Assembly (NCBI RefSeq): GCF_039534165.1
Contig: NZ_BAAAUX010000014.1
Span: 186,001 to 250,000, forward strand
DNA length: 64,000 nt
From: Saccharopolyspora_D taberi
GTDB taxonomy: Bacteria; Actinomycetota; Actinomycetes; Mycobacteriales; Pseudonocardiaceae
Direction: 5' to 3'
Numbering within the stretch: the stretch's first letter is position 1; every line of letters starts with the position of its first letter. Positions 8,118 through 15,702 of the stretch are shown one piece after another. Both the position numbers and the translations under genes were made by a program. The notes under the pieces are model-generated. The model searched no databases, had not been told where the DNA came from, and was given only the letters and a program-made list of their open reading frames with translations.

Positions 8118-8864
8118 GTGCTCACAGCGGTGTTGCTGGCGTTGTCGGGGCTGGCGGCCGGGATCGGCATCACCGCCGTCGGCCCCGGCGGGGTGCTGGC
8201 CACCATCGGCCTGTTCGCGTTCACCGCGCTGCCGCCCGCCGAGGTGGCGGGCACCGCGATCGCCACCCACATCGCCACCGGGCTGCTCGGCACCGCCGTC
8301 TACGTCCACTCCGGACAGCTGCGGGAGGCCGCGACCCGGCGGACCGCGGTGATCCTGGCCGCCACCGCCGTCCTGGGCACCCCGGTCGGCGTGCTGGTCA
8401 ACTCCGCGGTCTCCGGGCGGGCGTTCGGCGTGCTGCTCGCGGTGTTCGTCACCGTGATCGCCGTGCTGGTCTGGTACCGCGACCGCCGCGCCGGACCAGC
8501 CGCGCACCACCACCCCACCGTCCTGCTGGCGGGAATCGGGTTCGGCGTCGCGGCGGCCGGTGGCGTGTTCGGCGTCGGCGGGCCGATGCTCGCCGTTCCC
8601 CTGCTGGTGCTCATCGGCACCGGGGTGCTGCCCGCGCTGGCCGCCGCTCAGGTGCAGTCGGTGGTGATCTCCACCGTCGGCACCGCCGGATACCTGGTGC
8701 GGGGAGCCGTCGACTGGCGGCTGGCGCTGCTGGTCGGGGTGCCCGAGCTGTGCGGGGTGGTGCTGGGCTGGAAGCTCGCCCGCGCCGTGCCCGCCCGCCG
8801 CCTGACCTGCGCCCTGATCGTCTCCCTGCTGGCGCTGGCCCCCTACCTCGCCCTGCACGGCTGA
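8118..8864 (+). CDS. TauE/SafE-family membrane transporter
   Basis: A 248-residue integral membrane protein with about eight hydrophobic segments in two homologous halves. Each half begins with a glycine-rich signature: GIGITAVGPGGVLATIGL near residue 15 and GVFGVGGPMLAVPLLV near 155. This is the TauE/SafE pattern, a family that moves sulfite, sulfoacetate and other organic anions out of the cell. GTG 8118 follows an AAGGAGG ribosome site. It lies between gntR and the amidohydrolase in one operon. The transported anion may be linked to the amidohydrolase reaction; that is inference. Confidence 0.85.
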   Translation: MLTAVLLALSGLAAGIGITAVGPGGVLATIGLFAFTALPPAEVAGTAIATHIATGLLGTAVYVHSGQLREAATRRTAVILAATAVLGTPVGVLVNSAVSGRAFGVLLAVFVTVIAVLVWYRDRRAGPAAHHHPTVLLAGIGFGVAAAGGVFGVGGPMLAVPLLVLIGTGVLPALAAAQVQSVVISTVGTAGYLVRGAVDWRLALLVGVPELCGVVLGWKLARAVPARRLTCALIVSLLALAPYLALHG

Positions 8865-8880
8865 CAGAAGGAGGAAACCG

Positions 8881-10308
8881 ATGACCCACCACGACGGCAT
8901 CCCCCGGCGGGGATTCCTCGCCGGGGCCGGACTCGCCGGCGCCGCGGGACTCGCCCCGGCCGCCTCGGCGGACCCGCGACCCCCGCTGGGACCCCGGGAC
9001 CTGTCCGGCGACGAGCTGCTGCTGGTCCCCGACGCGGTGCTGCTGCCCGACGGCATCGCAGCCGATCACGCCGTGCTCGTCGCGGGCGGCAGGTTCGCCG
9101 ACATCGGCCCCACCGAGCGGATCACCGCCGCCCACCCCGGAAAAACCCCGCTGCGGCTGCCCGGACACCTGCTCATGCCCGGCTTCGTCGACGCCCACCA
9201 CCACCTCACCCAGAGCTTCGGCAAAGCCCAGGCGTTCGGCCAGCCCTCGGAGATCTTCAAGCAGATCTGGGAACCGCTGGAACACACCCTCGACGAGCAC
9301 TCCGCCTACGTCGCGGCCAAGCTCGCCGCGCTGGAAGCGCTGCGCGGCGGCTTCACCACCGTCGCCGACGCCGGCACCCGCGCCCCGGTCGACACCGGCG
9401 TGCTGGCCGCCGCGACCCGGGACGCCGGAATTCGCTGCGTGCTGGGCAAAGTCTGCTCCGACGGCACCGGCGGTCCCGAACACCTCGCCCGCTTCGAGCA
9501 CACCCCGCTCGTGCATCCGTCGCTGGCGATCCCGGTGCCCGAGGACGCCACCGACGACGTGCTCGCCCGCACCGCCGCCCTCTGCGAGGAAGCCGGCGCG
9601 GTGTTCCAGATCCACGTCAACGAACACCTCGCCGCCGTCGAACGGTCCCTGAAAAGCGTCGGCAGGCGCCCGATGCAGCACCTCGGACACCTCGGCGCGC
9701 TCGGCCCGCGGACCCTGTGCGCCCACGCCACCCTGCTCACCCCCGACGAGATGCGGCTGGTCGCCGGCACCGGCACCGCGCTCAGCTACAACCCGGTGGC
9801 CAGCGCGTGGAAGGGCAACGCCGTCGCCCACGCCGCCATGTGGGCCGCGATGGGCATCCGCTTCGGCACCGGCACCGACGGCACCCGCGGCGACGGGTTC
9901 CGGCTGGCCGACGCCGCCGAGACCGCGCAACGACTGGCCTTCGGCCTGCACACCGGCGACTCCGCGTGCGGGGCGGGACAGCTCTGGCTCGACCACGCGA
10001 CCACCCGCGGCGCCGACGCGCTGGGCCTTGGCGGGATCACCGGGGCCGTCGCGGCCGGGCAGGCCGCGGACTTCCTGCTCGTCGACCTCGCCGTGCCCGA
10101 GTTGACCCCGTCCTGGGACCTGCCGTGGGAACTGGTGCGGCTGGCAGGCCGCGACCAGATCACCGCCGTGGTCGTCGACGGCCGCCTGCGGTTGTGGCGG
10201 GGCTGGCCCACCGACTGGGACGGGCCCGCGCTGGTCCGCCAGGCCACCGAGGTCGGCCGCGACGTCGTGCGCCGCGCACCGCTCAAGCGGGTCGACCCCA
10301 CTCCCTGA
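8881..10308 (+). CDS. Tat-exported amidohydrolase (AtzA/TrzN/cytosine-deaminase-like)
   Basis: A 475-residue metal-dependent hydrolase. An N-terminal twin-arginine signal (RRGFLAGAGLAGAAGL from residue 9, ending AASA) predicts folded export. The amidohydrolase metal ligands are visible: GFVDAHHHL near residue 103, IHVNEH near 243, CAHATLL near 281 and GTDGTRGDG near 332. The layout resembles deaminases and dechlorinases of N-heterocycles. Most characterised relatives are cytoplasmic, so the Tat signal is unusual. It is the last gene of the gntR-tauE operon, with a GGAGGAAACCG ribosome site. Confidence 0.8.
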   Translation: MTHHDGIPRRGFLAGAGLAGAAGLAPAASADPRPPLGPRDLSGDELLLVPDAVLLPDGIAADHAVLVAGGRFADIGPTERITAAHPGKTPLRLPGHLLMPGFVDAHHHLTQSFGKAQAFGQPSEIFKQIWEPLEHTLDEHSAYVAAKLAALEALRGGFTTVADAGTRAPVDTGVLAAATRDAGIRCVLGKVCSDGTGGPEHLARFEHTPLVHPSLAIPVPEDATDDVLARTAALCEEAGAVFQIHVNEHLAAVERSLKSVGRRPMQHLGHLGALGPRTLCAHATLLTPDEMRLVAGTGTALSYNPVASAWKGNAVAHAAMWAAMGIRFGTGTDGTRGDGFRLADAAETAQRLAFGLHTGDSACGAGQLWLDHATTRGADALGLGGITGAVAAGQAADFLLVDLAVPELTPSWDLPWELVRLAGRDQITAVVVDGRLRLWRGWPTDWDGPALVRQATEVGRDVVRRAPLKRVDPTP

Positions 10309-10360
10309 TTCCTACTCCGCCTGATTCCCTCTGCGGCCCGCCGCTTCCCGGCACGGCGGG

Positions 10361-10426
10361 TCACCGGGTGCGGACCAACCCCCGCTCCAGCACCGCGGTC
10401 CGGGTGTCCACGCCCAGCTTGCGGGA
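10361..10426 (-). pseudogene. Fragment of a LuxR/NarL-type helix-turn-helix C-terminus
   Basis: In the reverse frame ending at 10361, the residues RKLGVDTRTAVLERGLVRTR closely resemble the last 20 residues of LuxR/NarL-type DNA-binding domains. The coding sense breaks off at about 10426, just beyond the end of the GNAT gene at 10456. Only the recognition-helix tail remains. It is read by eye as a relic of a lost regulator. Confidence 0.4.
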
Positions 10427-10455
10427 ACAGCCGCCAGAGCCGCTGCCGACGCGGA

Positions 10456-11175
10456 TCAAGGCACCGCCACGGTCAACCACGTACCGGTCACCTCGAACCC
10501 GAGCCGCTCGTAGACCCGCACCGCCGGATTGCCGACGGTCACCGCCAGCCCCATCGCCGCCCAACCGTCCGCCGCGGCCTTGGCCAGCGCCCGGCGCAGC
10601 AACACCGACCCCAGCCCGGCGCAGGCCGAACCGGGCCGCCGGAACACGTCGCCGACCCACGGCACCCCGTCGCGGTCGTTGACCACCGCGGCGGCCACCA
10701 CCCGCTCGCCGGAGTCGACCACCAGACCGCTGCACGGCAGCAGCGGACCAAGCACCCGCCCCGACAGCAGCGGCCCGATCAGGTCGGTGACCACGTCCTC
10801 GTCCCCGCCCGGATACGCGTCCGGATGCCCGGGCGGGAACGCCTCCCGCCACGCCTCCACCAGCTCACCGGGCGGACGATCGCAGGCCACCACCCGGAAA
10901 CCGGGCGCCACCACCGGATCCGCCCACTCCGCCGCGGGCGGCTGCGCCACCAGATCCCGCCGCATCGCGTGCGCCCGCCGCAACCCCCGGCCGCCGCGCC
11001 GCAGCAGCTGCTCGCCCAGCTCGACCGGCGCGATCACCTCCCAGCCCGGCAACCGCGACCACACCAGGCCCGCCGGATCCGGACCGGTCACCTCCACCAC
11101 CCGCGCCCTGCGCGGGCCGACACCCACGTACGACACCGACGTCCGACCCGACGACACCACCGACGTCGCCCCCAC
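10456..11175 (-). CDS. GNAT-family acetyltransferase
   Basis: A 239-residue protein whose last 100 residues form a GNAT domain: SGLVVDSGERVVAAAVVND, then DVFRRPGSACAGLGSVLLRRALAKA (acetyl-CoA loop), then VTVGNPAVRVYERLGFE. The N-terminal 110 residues are not recognisable. GTG 11175 has a GGGAGG ribosome site. The nitroreductase-like gene lies 18 bp upstream on the same strand, so the two are probably co-transcribed. The substrate is unknown. Confidence 0.75.
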   Translation of the reverse strand: MGATSVVSSGRTSVSYVGVGPRRARVVEVTGPDPAGLVWSRLPGWEVIAPVELGEQLLRRGGRGLRRAHAMRRDLVAQPPAAEWADPVVAPGFRVVACDRPPGELVEAWREAFPPGHPDAYPGGDEDVVTDLIGPLLSGRVLGPLLPCSGLVVDSGERVVAAAVVNDRDGVPWVGDVFRRPGSACAGLGSVLLRRALAKAAADGWAAMGLAVTVGNPAVRVYERLGFEVTGTWLTVAVP

Positions 11176-11193
11176 CGGCCACCTCCCAGATCG

Positions 11194-11808
11194 TCACCGC
11201 CCGCCAGCATCCTCCAGCGGCGCAACCGGATTTCCCACCGCCACCAACACCAGCGGCTCGTGCCCGGCGGGCACGAACCCGCGCACCACCTCATCGGCGA
11301 AACCCCCGACGAGCACCACGCCCAGACCGCACTCACCGGCCTGCAAGTACACGTTCTGCGCCGCCGCACCGGCCTCCACCCACGCGTACCGGACACCCCG
11401 GTCGCCGGGCGGCTGATCGGCGAAATGCCGGCGCATGCCCTCGACATCGCCGCTGAGCACGATCACCGCCGCCGCGTCGGCCAGCCACGGCTGCGCACCG
11501 ATGCCCGCCGCGGCGAGCGCGCGCCGGTGATCCCCCGGCACCACGGTCTCCAGCGCGTGATCGCGATACCGGTACACGCCGGGCCCGACACCGTCCACAG
11601 TGGACGCTATCAGTCCGGCCGCCAGCGGGTGGCGACCACCCGCCGACGGGGTCGTGCGGCGCCCGCCGTCCAACTCGCCCTGCGCGGCCCACAACAGCCG
11701 CATCACCAGCGCTCGCGGTACGGGCGCGGCCGAGAACGACCGCACCGTGCGCCGGTGCCGCAGCGCGGATCCGACCGGTCCCTCGGGTTCAAGATCAGCT
11801 GGTTGCAC
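11194..11808 (-). CDS. Nitroreductase-fold (SagB-like) oxidoreductase
   Basis: A 204-residue FMN-type oxidoreductase. The opening ALRHRRTVRSFSAAPVP and the pattern QNVYLQAGECGLGVVLVGGF (about residues 150-169) are characteristic of the nitroreductase superfamily, here closest to the SagB-type dehydrogenase branch (HPLAAGLI, PGVYRYRDHALE). No thiazole/oxazole-peptide genes are nearby, so a role in peptide modification is not supported. It is likely a flavin-dependent reductase of unknown substrate. GTG 11808 is the chosen start. It is divergent from the SDR at 11899. Confidence 0.75.
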   Translation of the reverse strand: MQPADLEPEGPVGSALRHRRTVRSFSAAPVPRALVMRLLWAAQGELDGGRRTTPSAGGRHPLAAGLIASTVDGVGPGVYRYRDHALETVVPGDHRRALAAAGIGAQPWLADAAAVIVLSGDVEGMRRHFADQPPGDRGVRYAWVEAGAAAQNVYLQAGECGLGVVLVGGFADEVVRGFVPAGHEPLVLVAVGNPVAPLEDAGGR

Positions 11809-11875
11809 GCCCGCATTCTGCCCGCGGAAACCGGCTTGTCGCTCCCGTCCGGGCTGGGTTACCGTACCAATGTAG

Positions 11876-11888
11876 TTTAGAAGCTAAA
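11876..11888. promoter_or_regulatory. TTTAG-AAG-CTAAA operator overlapping the SDR ribosome site
   Basis: Perfect 5-bp arms TTTAG (11876-11880) and CTAAA (11884-11888) flank AAG, inside an AT-rich patch between the nitroreductase and SDR genes. The right arm runs into the AAAGGAG ribosome site of the SDR at 11899. TAG-centred palindromes with a 3-nt core are typical of MarR-type operators, and a MarR gene lies just downstream of the SDR. Confidence 0.5.
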
Positions 11889-11898
11889 GGAGTTTTAC

Positions 11899-12615
11899 GT
11901 GCGACAGATCGTCGTCACCGGTGCGGGCACCGGCATCGGATACGCCATCGCCGAGCACTTCGCCGCCGCGGGCGAAGCCGTGACCATCACCGGCCGCCGC
12001 ACCGACGTCCTGCACCGCGCTGCCGAGACCCTCGGCGCCCGCGCCCTGCCCTTCGACGCCACCGACCCGGCCGCCGTCGAAGCCGCCACCGAACACCTGC
12101 CCGACCGGATCGACGTCCTGGTCAACAACGCAGGCGGCAACACCGACCTCGACGGACCCGAACCCGCCGGGCTCGCCGACCTCGCCCGCGCCTGGGAAGC
12201 CAACCTGCGCGCCAACCTGCTCTCCGCCGTGCTGGTCACCACCGCGGCCACCCCGCGGCTGTCCGACGGCGCCCGCGTCATCACCATCGGATCCATCGCG
12301 GGCAGCCAGGGCGGCGGCTCCTACGGCGCGGCCAAAGCCGCCGTCGACGCCTGGAACGCCGGCCTCGCCACCGAGCTCGGACCGCGGGGCATCACCGCCA
12401 ACGTGATCGCCCCCGGCCTCATCGGCGACACCGAGTTCTTCCGCGGCAAGCTCTCCGACGAACGCCGCGCCCAGCTCGTGGCCGCCACCCGCAACAAGCG
12501 CGCGGGCACCCCGGCCGACGCCGCCGCGCTCGCCGCGTTCCTCGCCTCCGACCAGGCCGGACACCTCACCGGCCAGGTCATCCACCTCAACGGCGGCGCC
12601 CACCTCGGCCGCTGA
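11899..12615 (+). CDS. Short-chain dehydrogenase/reductase
   Basis: A 238-residue classical SDR. The cofactor motif TGAGTGIG lies at residues 7-14, NNAG near 74, the catalytic serine in TIGSIAGS near 133, and the YxxxK pair in SYGAAKAAV near 145-149. It ends in the usual LTGQVIHLNGGAHLGR. These cytoplasmic enzymes interconvert alcohols and ketones with NAD(P)H. GTG 11899 follows AAAGGAG. The palindrome directly upstream and the convergent MarR gene 27 bp downstream suggest MarR-controlled induction. Confidence 0.9.
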   Translation: MRQIVVTGAGTGIGYAIAEHFAAAGEAVTITGRRTDVLHRAAETLGARALPFDATDPAAVEAATEHLPDRIDVLVNNAGGNTDLDGPEPAGLADLARAWEANLRANLLSAVLVTTAATPRLSDGARVITIGSIAGSQGGGSYGAAKAAVDAWNAGLATELGPRGITANVIAPGLIGDTEFFRGKLSDERRAQLVAATRNKRAGTPADAAALAAFLASDQAGHLTGQVIHLNGGAHLGR

Positions 12616-12642
12616 GGCGGCCCGGTCCGGCGCCGGCGTCCA

Positions 12643-13164
12643 TCATGGACGGTCGTCGGCGCCGAACCGGCTCGTCAGATCCCGCAGCAGCACCCGCAGC
12701 AACTCCGTCAGCTGCGCCCGCTGCCGCGCGTCCAGCGAGGACAGCAACGTCTCCTCGTGCCGCAGCAGGTCATCCACCCGCTCCTCGATCAGCGCGTGGC
12801 CCTGCTCGGTCAACTCCACCTGCACCGACCGCCCGTCGGCACCGCCCTTGATGCGGCGCACCAGCCCGCGCTCCTCGGCCCGCGCCAGCCGCTGCGAGAT
12901 CGCCCCCGCGCTGACCAGGCACTGCCGCGCGATCTCACCCGCGGACAACCGGTAGGGCGCGCCCGAACGCCGCAACGTGCTCAGCAGATCCCGCGTCGGC
13001 GCGTCCAGCCCGATGCGCGCGTCGGAACGGCGCCGCTCGTCGTCGAGCAGCTTGGCGATCCGCCAGATCCGGGTGATCACCCCGATCGACTCCACCGGCA
13101 TCCCCGGGCGCTCCCGCTGCCACGCCCGCTGGATCCGGTCAACGCCGTCCTCGCCGTCCGACAT
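12643..13164 (-). CDS. MarR-family transcriptional regulator
   Basis: A 173-residue winged-helix regulator: PTRDLLSTLRRSGAPYRLSAGEIARQCLVSAGAISQRLARAEERGLVRR, with the wing KGGADGRSVQVELTEQGHAL. MarR proteins are dimeric repressors relieved by phenolic or oxidising ligands. The frame is open far upstream, but ATG 13164 matches the family start. It is convergent with the SDR and divergent from the ABC-F gene, and could control either. The TTTAG-N3-CTAAA palindrome near the SDR is the best candidate target. Confidence 0.85.
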   Translation of the reverse strand: MSDGEDGVDRIQRAWQRERPGMPVESIGVITRIWRIAKLLDDERRRSDARIGLDAPTRDLLSTLRRSGAPYRLSAGEIARQCLVSAGAISQRLARAEERGLVRRIKGGADGRSVQVELTEQGHALIEERVDDLLRHEETLLSSLDARQRAQLTELLRVLLRDLTSRFGADDRP

Positions 13165-13221
13165 GGTCGGCAAGCCTAGTCCGCGCGGAAAACCGGTGGA
13201 CGCCCCGACCGGGGGTGTGGC

Positions 13222-13248
13222 TATACTCCCGGCATCATGAAGAACTGA
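13222..13248 (+). promoter_or_regulatory. -10 box and three-codon upstream ORF (MKN) of the ABC-F gene
   Basis: TATACT at 13222-13227 is a good -10 hexamer. About ten bases on, ATG AAG AAC TGA (13237-13248) forms a complete three-codon ORF that would be almost leaderless. The ABC-F start lies 99 bp further. Short upstream ORFs are a known way to couple antibiotic-stalled ribosomes to ABC-F expression. The boxes are seen; the regulatory role is inferred. Confidence 0.5.
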
Positions 13249-13263
13249 CCTCACCCACCGCCC

Positions 13264-13310
13264 GCGTCCGCGGCGTCCGCGAACCCGTTCGCGTCGACCC
13301 ATGCCCGGCG
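13264..13310 (+). promoter_or_regulatory. Leader hairpins between the upstream ORF and the ABC-F start
   Basis: The 98-bp leader contains a tandem GCGTCCGCG repeat (about 13264-13281), CGCGAACCCGTTCGCG (13278-13293, five-bp arms plus loop) and a second small GCCCG/CGGGC hairpin. These overlapping elements could form alternative structures as an attenuator needs, but there is no clear U-tract. Tentative. Confidence 0.3.
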
Positions 13311-13346
13311 GGCACCCTCTCGATCTTCCCGGTGAGTGAGCTCCGC

Positions 13347-14960
13347 ATGTCATTTCCCCTGCTGGCCCGTGACCTGGTCAAGTCCTACGGCGAGCGCCGC
13401 GTCCTCGACGGCGTGTCGCTGACCGCCGCCCCCGGCCGCCGCATCGGCCTGGTCGGCGAGAACGGCGCGGGCAAGTCCACGCTGCTGCGGCTGCTGGCCG
13501 GCCACGAGCAGCCCGACACCGGCGAGGTCACCCGCCCCGACGACCTCGGCTTCCTGCACCAGGAACCGCCGTTCGACCTCGACGACACCCTCGACGAGAT
13601 CGTCGACCACGCCCTGGCCGAACTGCGCGCCGCCGAATCCCGGCTCGCCGAGCTCACCGAGGCCATGACCCGCGACCCCGACGACACCACCGTCCAGGCC
13701 GACTACGCCGAACTGCTGGAGTGGGCCCAGATCCACGACCTGTGGGACGCCGACCACCGCGCCCGGCTGGTCCTGGACGGGCTCGGACTCGGCGGCCTCG
13801 ACCGGCACCGCCGCGCCCGCACCCTGTCCGGCGGGCAACGCGCCCGGCTGGCCATCGCCGCGCTGCTGCTGCGCCAACCCCGCGCGCTGCTGCTCGACGA
13901 ACCCACCAACCACCTCGACGAACCCGCGCTGCTGTTCCTCCAGCAGCACCTGAGCAAACTGCCCGGCGTGGTCGTGCTGGCCAGCCACGACCGCGTGTTC
14001 CTCGACGCCGTCTGCACCGACATCGTCGACCTCGACCCCACCGCCGACGGCATCACCCGCTACGGCGGGACCTTCAGCGACTACCTCGACGCCAAGCGCG
14101 CCGAACGCGCCCGCTGGGAACAGCGCTACGCCGAGGAACAGGCCGAACTGGCCCGGCTGCGCCACTCCGTGGACGTCACCGCGCGCAACGTCAGCCACCA
14201 CGCCCCGCGCGGCAACACCAGCAAGCTCGCCTACGACTACAAGGGCGCGCGGGTGGACAAGCAGATCTCCCGGCGCGTGCGCAACGCCCAGCAACGGCTC
14301 GACGAACTCACCCGCGACCAGGTCCGCAAACCACCCCAGCCGCTGCGGTTCGCCGCCGAGCTCACCAGCGGCACCACCACCGGCGACGTCGTCGTGCAGG
14401 TGCGCGCGGCCAGCATCGACCACCGCCTGCACATCGACGAGCTCGACCTGGCAGGCGACGGCCGCATCCTGGTCACCGGCCCCAACGGCGCGGGCAAGTC
14501 CACCCTGCTGCGGCTGCTGGCCGGCCACCTCCCACCCGACAGCGGCACCGTGCAGCGCCGCCGCGGACTGCGGGTGGGACTGCTGGAACAGGACGTGGTC
14601 TTCCCCGACCCCGCCCGCACCCCGCGCCGCGTCTACGAAGCCGCCACCGCGGGACGCCCGCGCGTGCCCGCGCTCGGCGAGCTCGGCCTGATCGCACCGC
14701 GCGACCTGGACCGCCCGGTCGGCGCGCTGTCGGTCGGCCAGCGACGGCGGCTCGCGCTGGCCGCGCTCATCGCCGACCCGCCGCACGTGCTGCTGCTCGA
14801 CGAACCCACCAACCACCTCTCGCTGACCCTGGCGGGAGAGCTGGAGGACGCGCTGCGCACCGCACCCGGCGCCGTCGTCGTGGCCAGCCACGACCGCTGG
14901 CTGCGCCGCCGCTGGGACGGGCCCGCGCTCGCCCTCGACAGCGGACACATCGCCGCCTGA
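13347..14960 (+). CDS. ABC-F ribosome-protection ATPase
   Basis: A 537-residue soluble protein with two ABC ATPase domains and no membrane segments. Domain 1 has Walker A GENGAGKST near residue 37, signature LSGGQRARLA and LLLDEPTNHLDEP. Domain 2 has GPNGAGKST near 378, LSVGQRRRLALA and LLLDEPTNHLS. The inter-domain linker (ERARWEQRYAEEQAELARLR...) supplies the arm that enters the ribosome. Antibiotic-resistance ABC-F proteins remove macrolides, lincosamides, streptogramins or pleuromutilins from the peptidyl-transferase centre; others act as translation factors. The adjacent Vat-type gene favours resistance. The frame is open back to 13215, but ATG 13347 begins the conserved domain. Confidence 0.85.
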   Translation: MSFPLLARDLVKSYGERRVLDGVSLTAAPGRRIGLVGENGAGKSTLLRLLAGHEQPDTGEVTRPDDLGFLHQEPPFDLDDTLDEIVDHALAELRAAESRLAELTEAMTRDPDDTTVQADYAELLEWAQIHDLWDADHRARLVLDGLGLGGLDRHRRARTLSGGQRARLAIAALLLRQPRALLLDEPTNHLDEPALLFLQQHLSKLPGVVVLASHDRVFLDAVCTDIVDLDPTADGITRYGGTFSDYLDAKRAERARWEQRYAEEQAELARLRHSVDVTARNVSHHAPRGNTSKLAYDYKGARVDKQISRRVRNAQQRLDELTRDQVRKPPQPLRFAAELTSGTTTGDVVVQVRAASIDHRLHIDELDLAGDGRILVTGPNGAGKSTLLRLLAGHLPPDSGTVQRRRGLRVGLLEQDVVFPDPARTPRRVYEAATAGRPRVPALGELGLIAPRDLDRPVGALSVGQRRRLALAALIADPPHVLLLDEPTNHLSLTLAGELEDALRTAPGAVVVASHDRWLRRRWDGPALALDSGHIAA

Positions 14961-15045
14961 CCACCGGAACGAGTGATGAGCACCCGTCGGCGCCCGCCAC
15001 CGCCGTGGTGCGATCGTGCAGCGACAACGACCTTCGAGGAGTCCC

Positions 15046-15702
15046 ATGCCCCACGTACCCGACCCGGCCGCGCCACACCCCAGCACCCGGCCGGAGCTGA
15101 CCGGCGTCACCTTCCTGTCCGCGGTGGTCACCTCACCGTTCGTCGAGGTCGGTGACTACACCTACTACGACGGGCCGGAGAACTTCGAGACCGACAACGT
15201 CCTCTACAACTACGGGCCCGCCAAGCTGCGCATCGGCCGGTTCTGCGCCATCGCCACCGGCGCGCGGTTCGTCATGCCCGCCGCCAACCACCCCATGATC
15301 GGCTGCTCGACCTACCCGTTCACCATGTTCGGCGGCGACTGGACCGAGGCGACCCTCGACATCGCCGCCGCCCTGCCCGCCAAGGGCGACACCGTCATCG
15401 GCAACGACGTCTGGTTCGGCCGCGACGTCACGATCATGCCCGGCGTGCGCGTCGGTGACGGCGCGGTCATCGCCACCTCGGCGGTGGTCACCTCCGACGT
15501 CCCCGCCTACGGCATCGCCGGCGGCAACCCGGCCCGCGTCATCCGGCGGCGCTTCTACGACGCCGACGTCGCACTGCTCCAGCGCATCGCGTGGTGGAAC
15601 TGGCCGATCGAGACCATCACCGCCCACGTGCGCACGATCATGGGCGGCCAGCCCGCCGACCTCGCCGCCCTCGCCCGGCGGGAAGGACTGCTCGATGACT
15701 GA
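15046..15702 (+). CDS. Vat-type xenobiotic O-acetyltransferase
   Basis: A 218-residue left-handed beta-helix acetyltransferase of the CatB/Vat group. VGDYTYYDGPENFE, LRIGRFCAIATGARFVM, ANHPMIGCSTYPF, then IGNDVWFGRDVTIMPGVRVG and YGIAGGNPARVIRRRF follow the Vat(A) order closely; the histidine of ANH is the expected catalytic base. Vat enzymes acetylate streptogramin A; close cousins (CatB) acetylate chloramphenicol. ATG 15046 has a GAGGAG ribosome site 85 bp after the ABC-F gene. It overlaps the next gene by 8 bp, so the three read as one operon. Confidence 0.85.
   Translation: MPHVPDPAAPHPSTRPELTGVTFLSAVVTSPFVEVGDYTYYDGPENFETDNVLYNYGPAKLRIGRFCAIATGARFVMPAANHPMIGCSTYPFTMFGGDWTEATLDIAAALPAKGDTVIGNDVWFGRDVTIMPGVRVGDGAVIATSAVVTSDVPAYGIAGGNPARVIRRRFYDADVALLQRIAWWNWPIETITAHVRTIMGGQPADLAALARREGLLDD

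Noticed and set aside
4998..9056. A 1352-codon minus-strand open frame
   Set aside because: It is a high-GC shadow of five plus-strand genes with clear families. Its translation is low-complexity (Gly/Gln/Arg/Asp) and crosses their promoters.
11194..11808. SagB-type dehydrogenase of a thiazole/oxazole-modified peptide cluster
   Set aside because: No cyclodehydratase (YcaO) or precursor peptide is nearby, so only the oxidoreductase fold is claimed.
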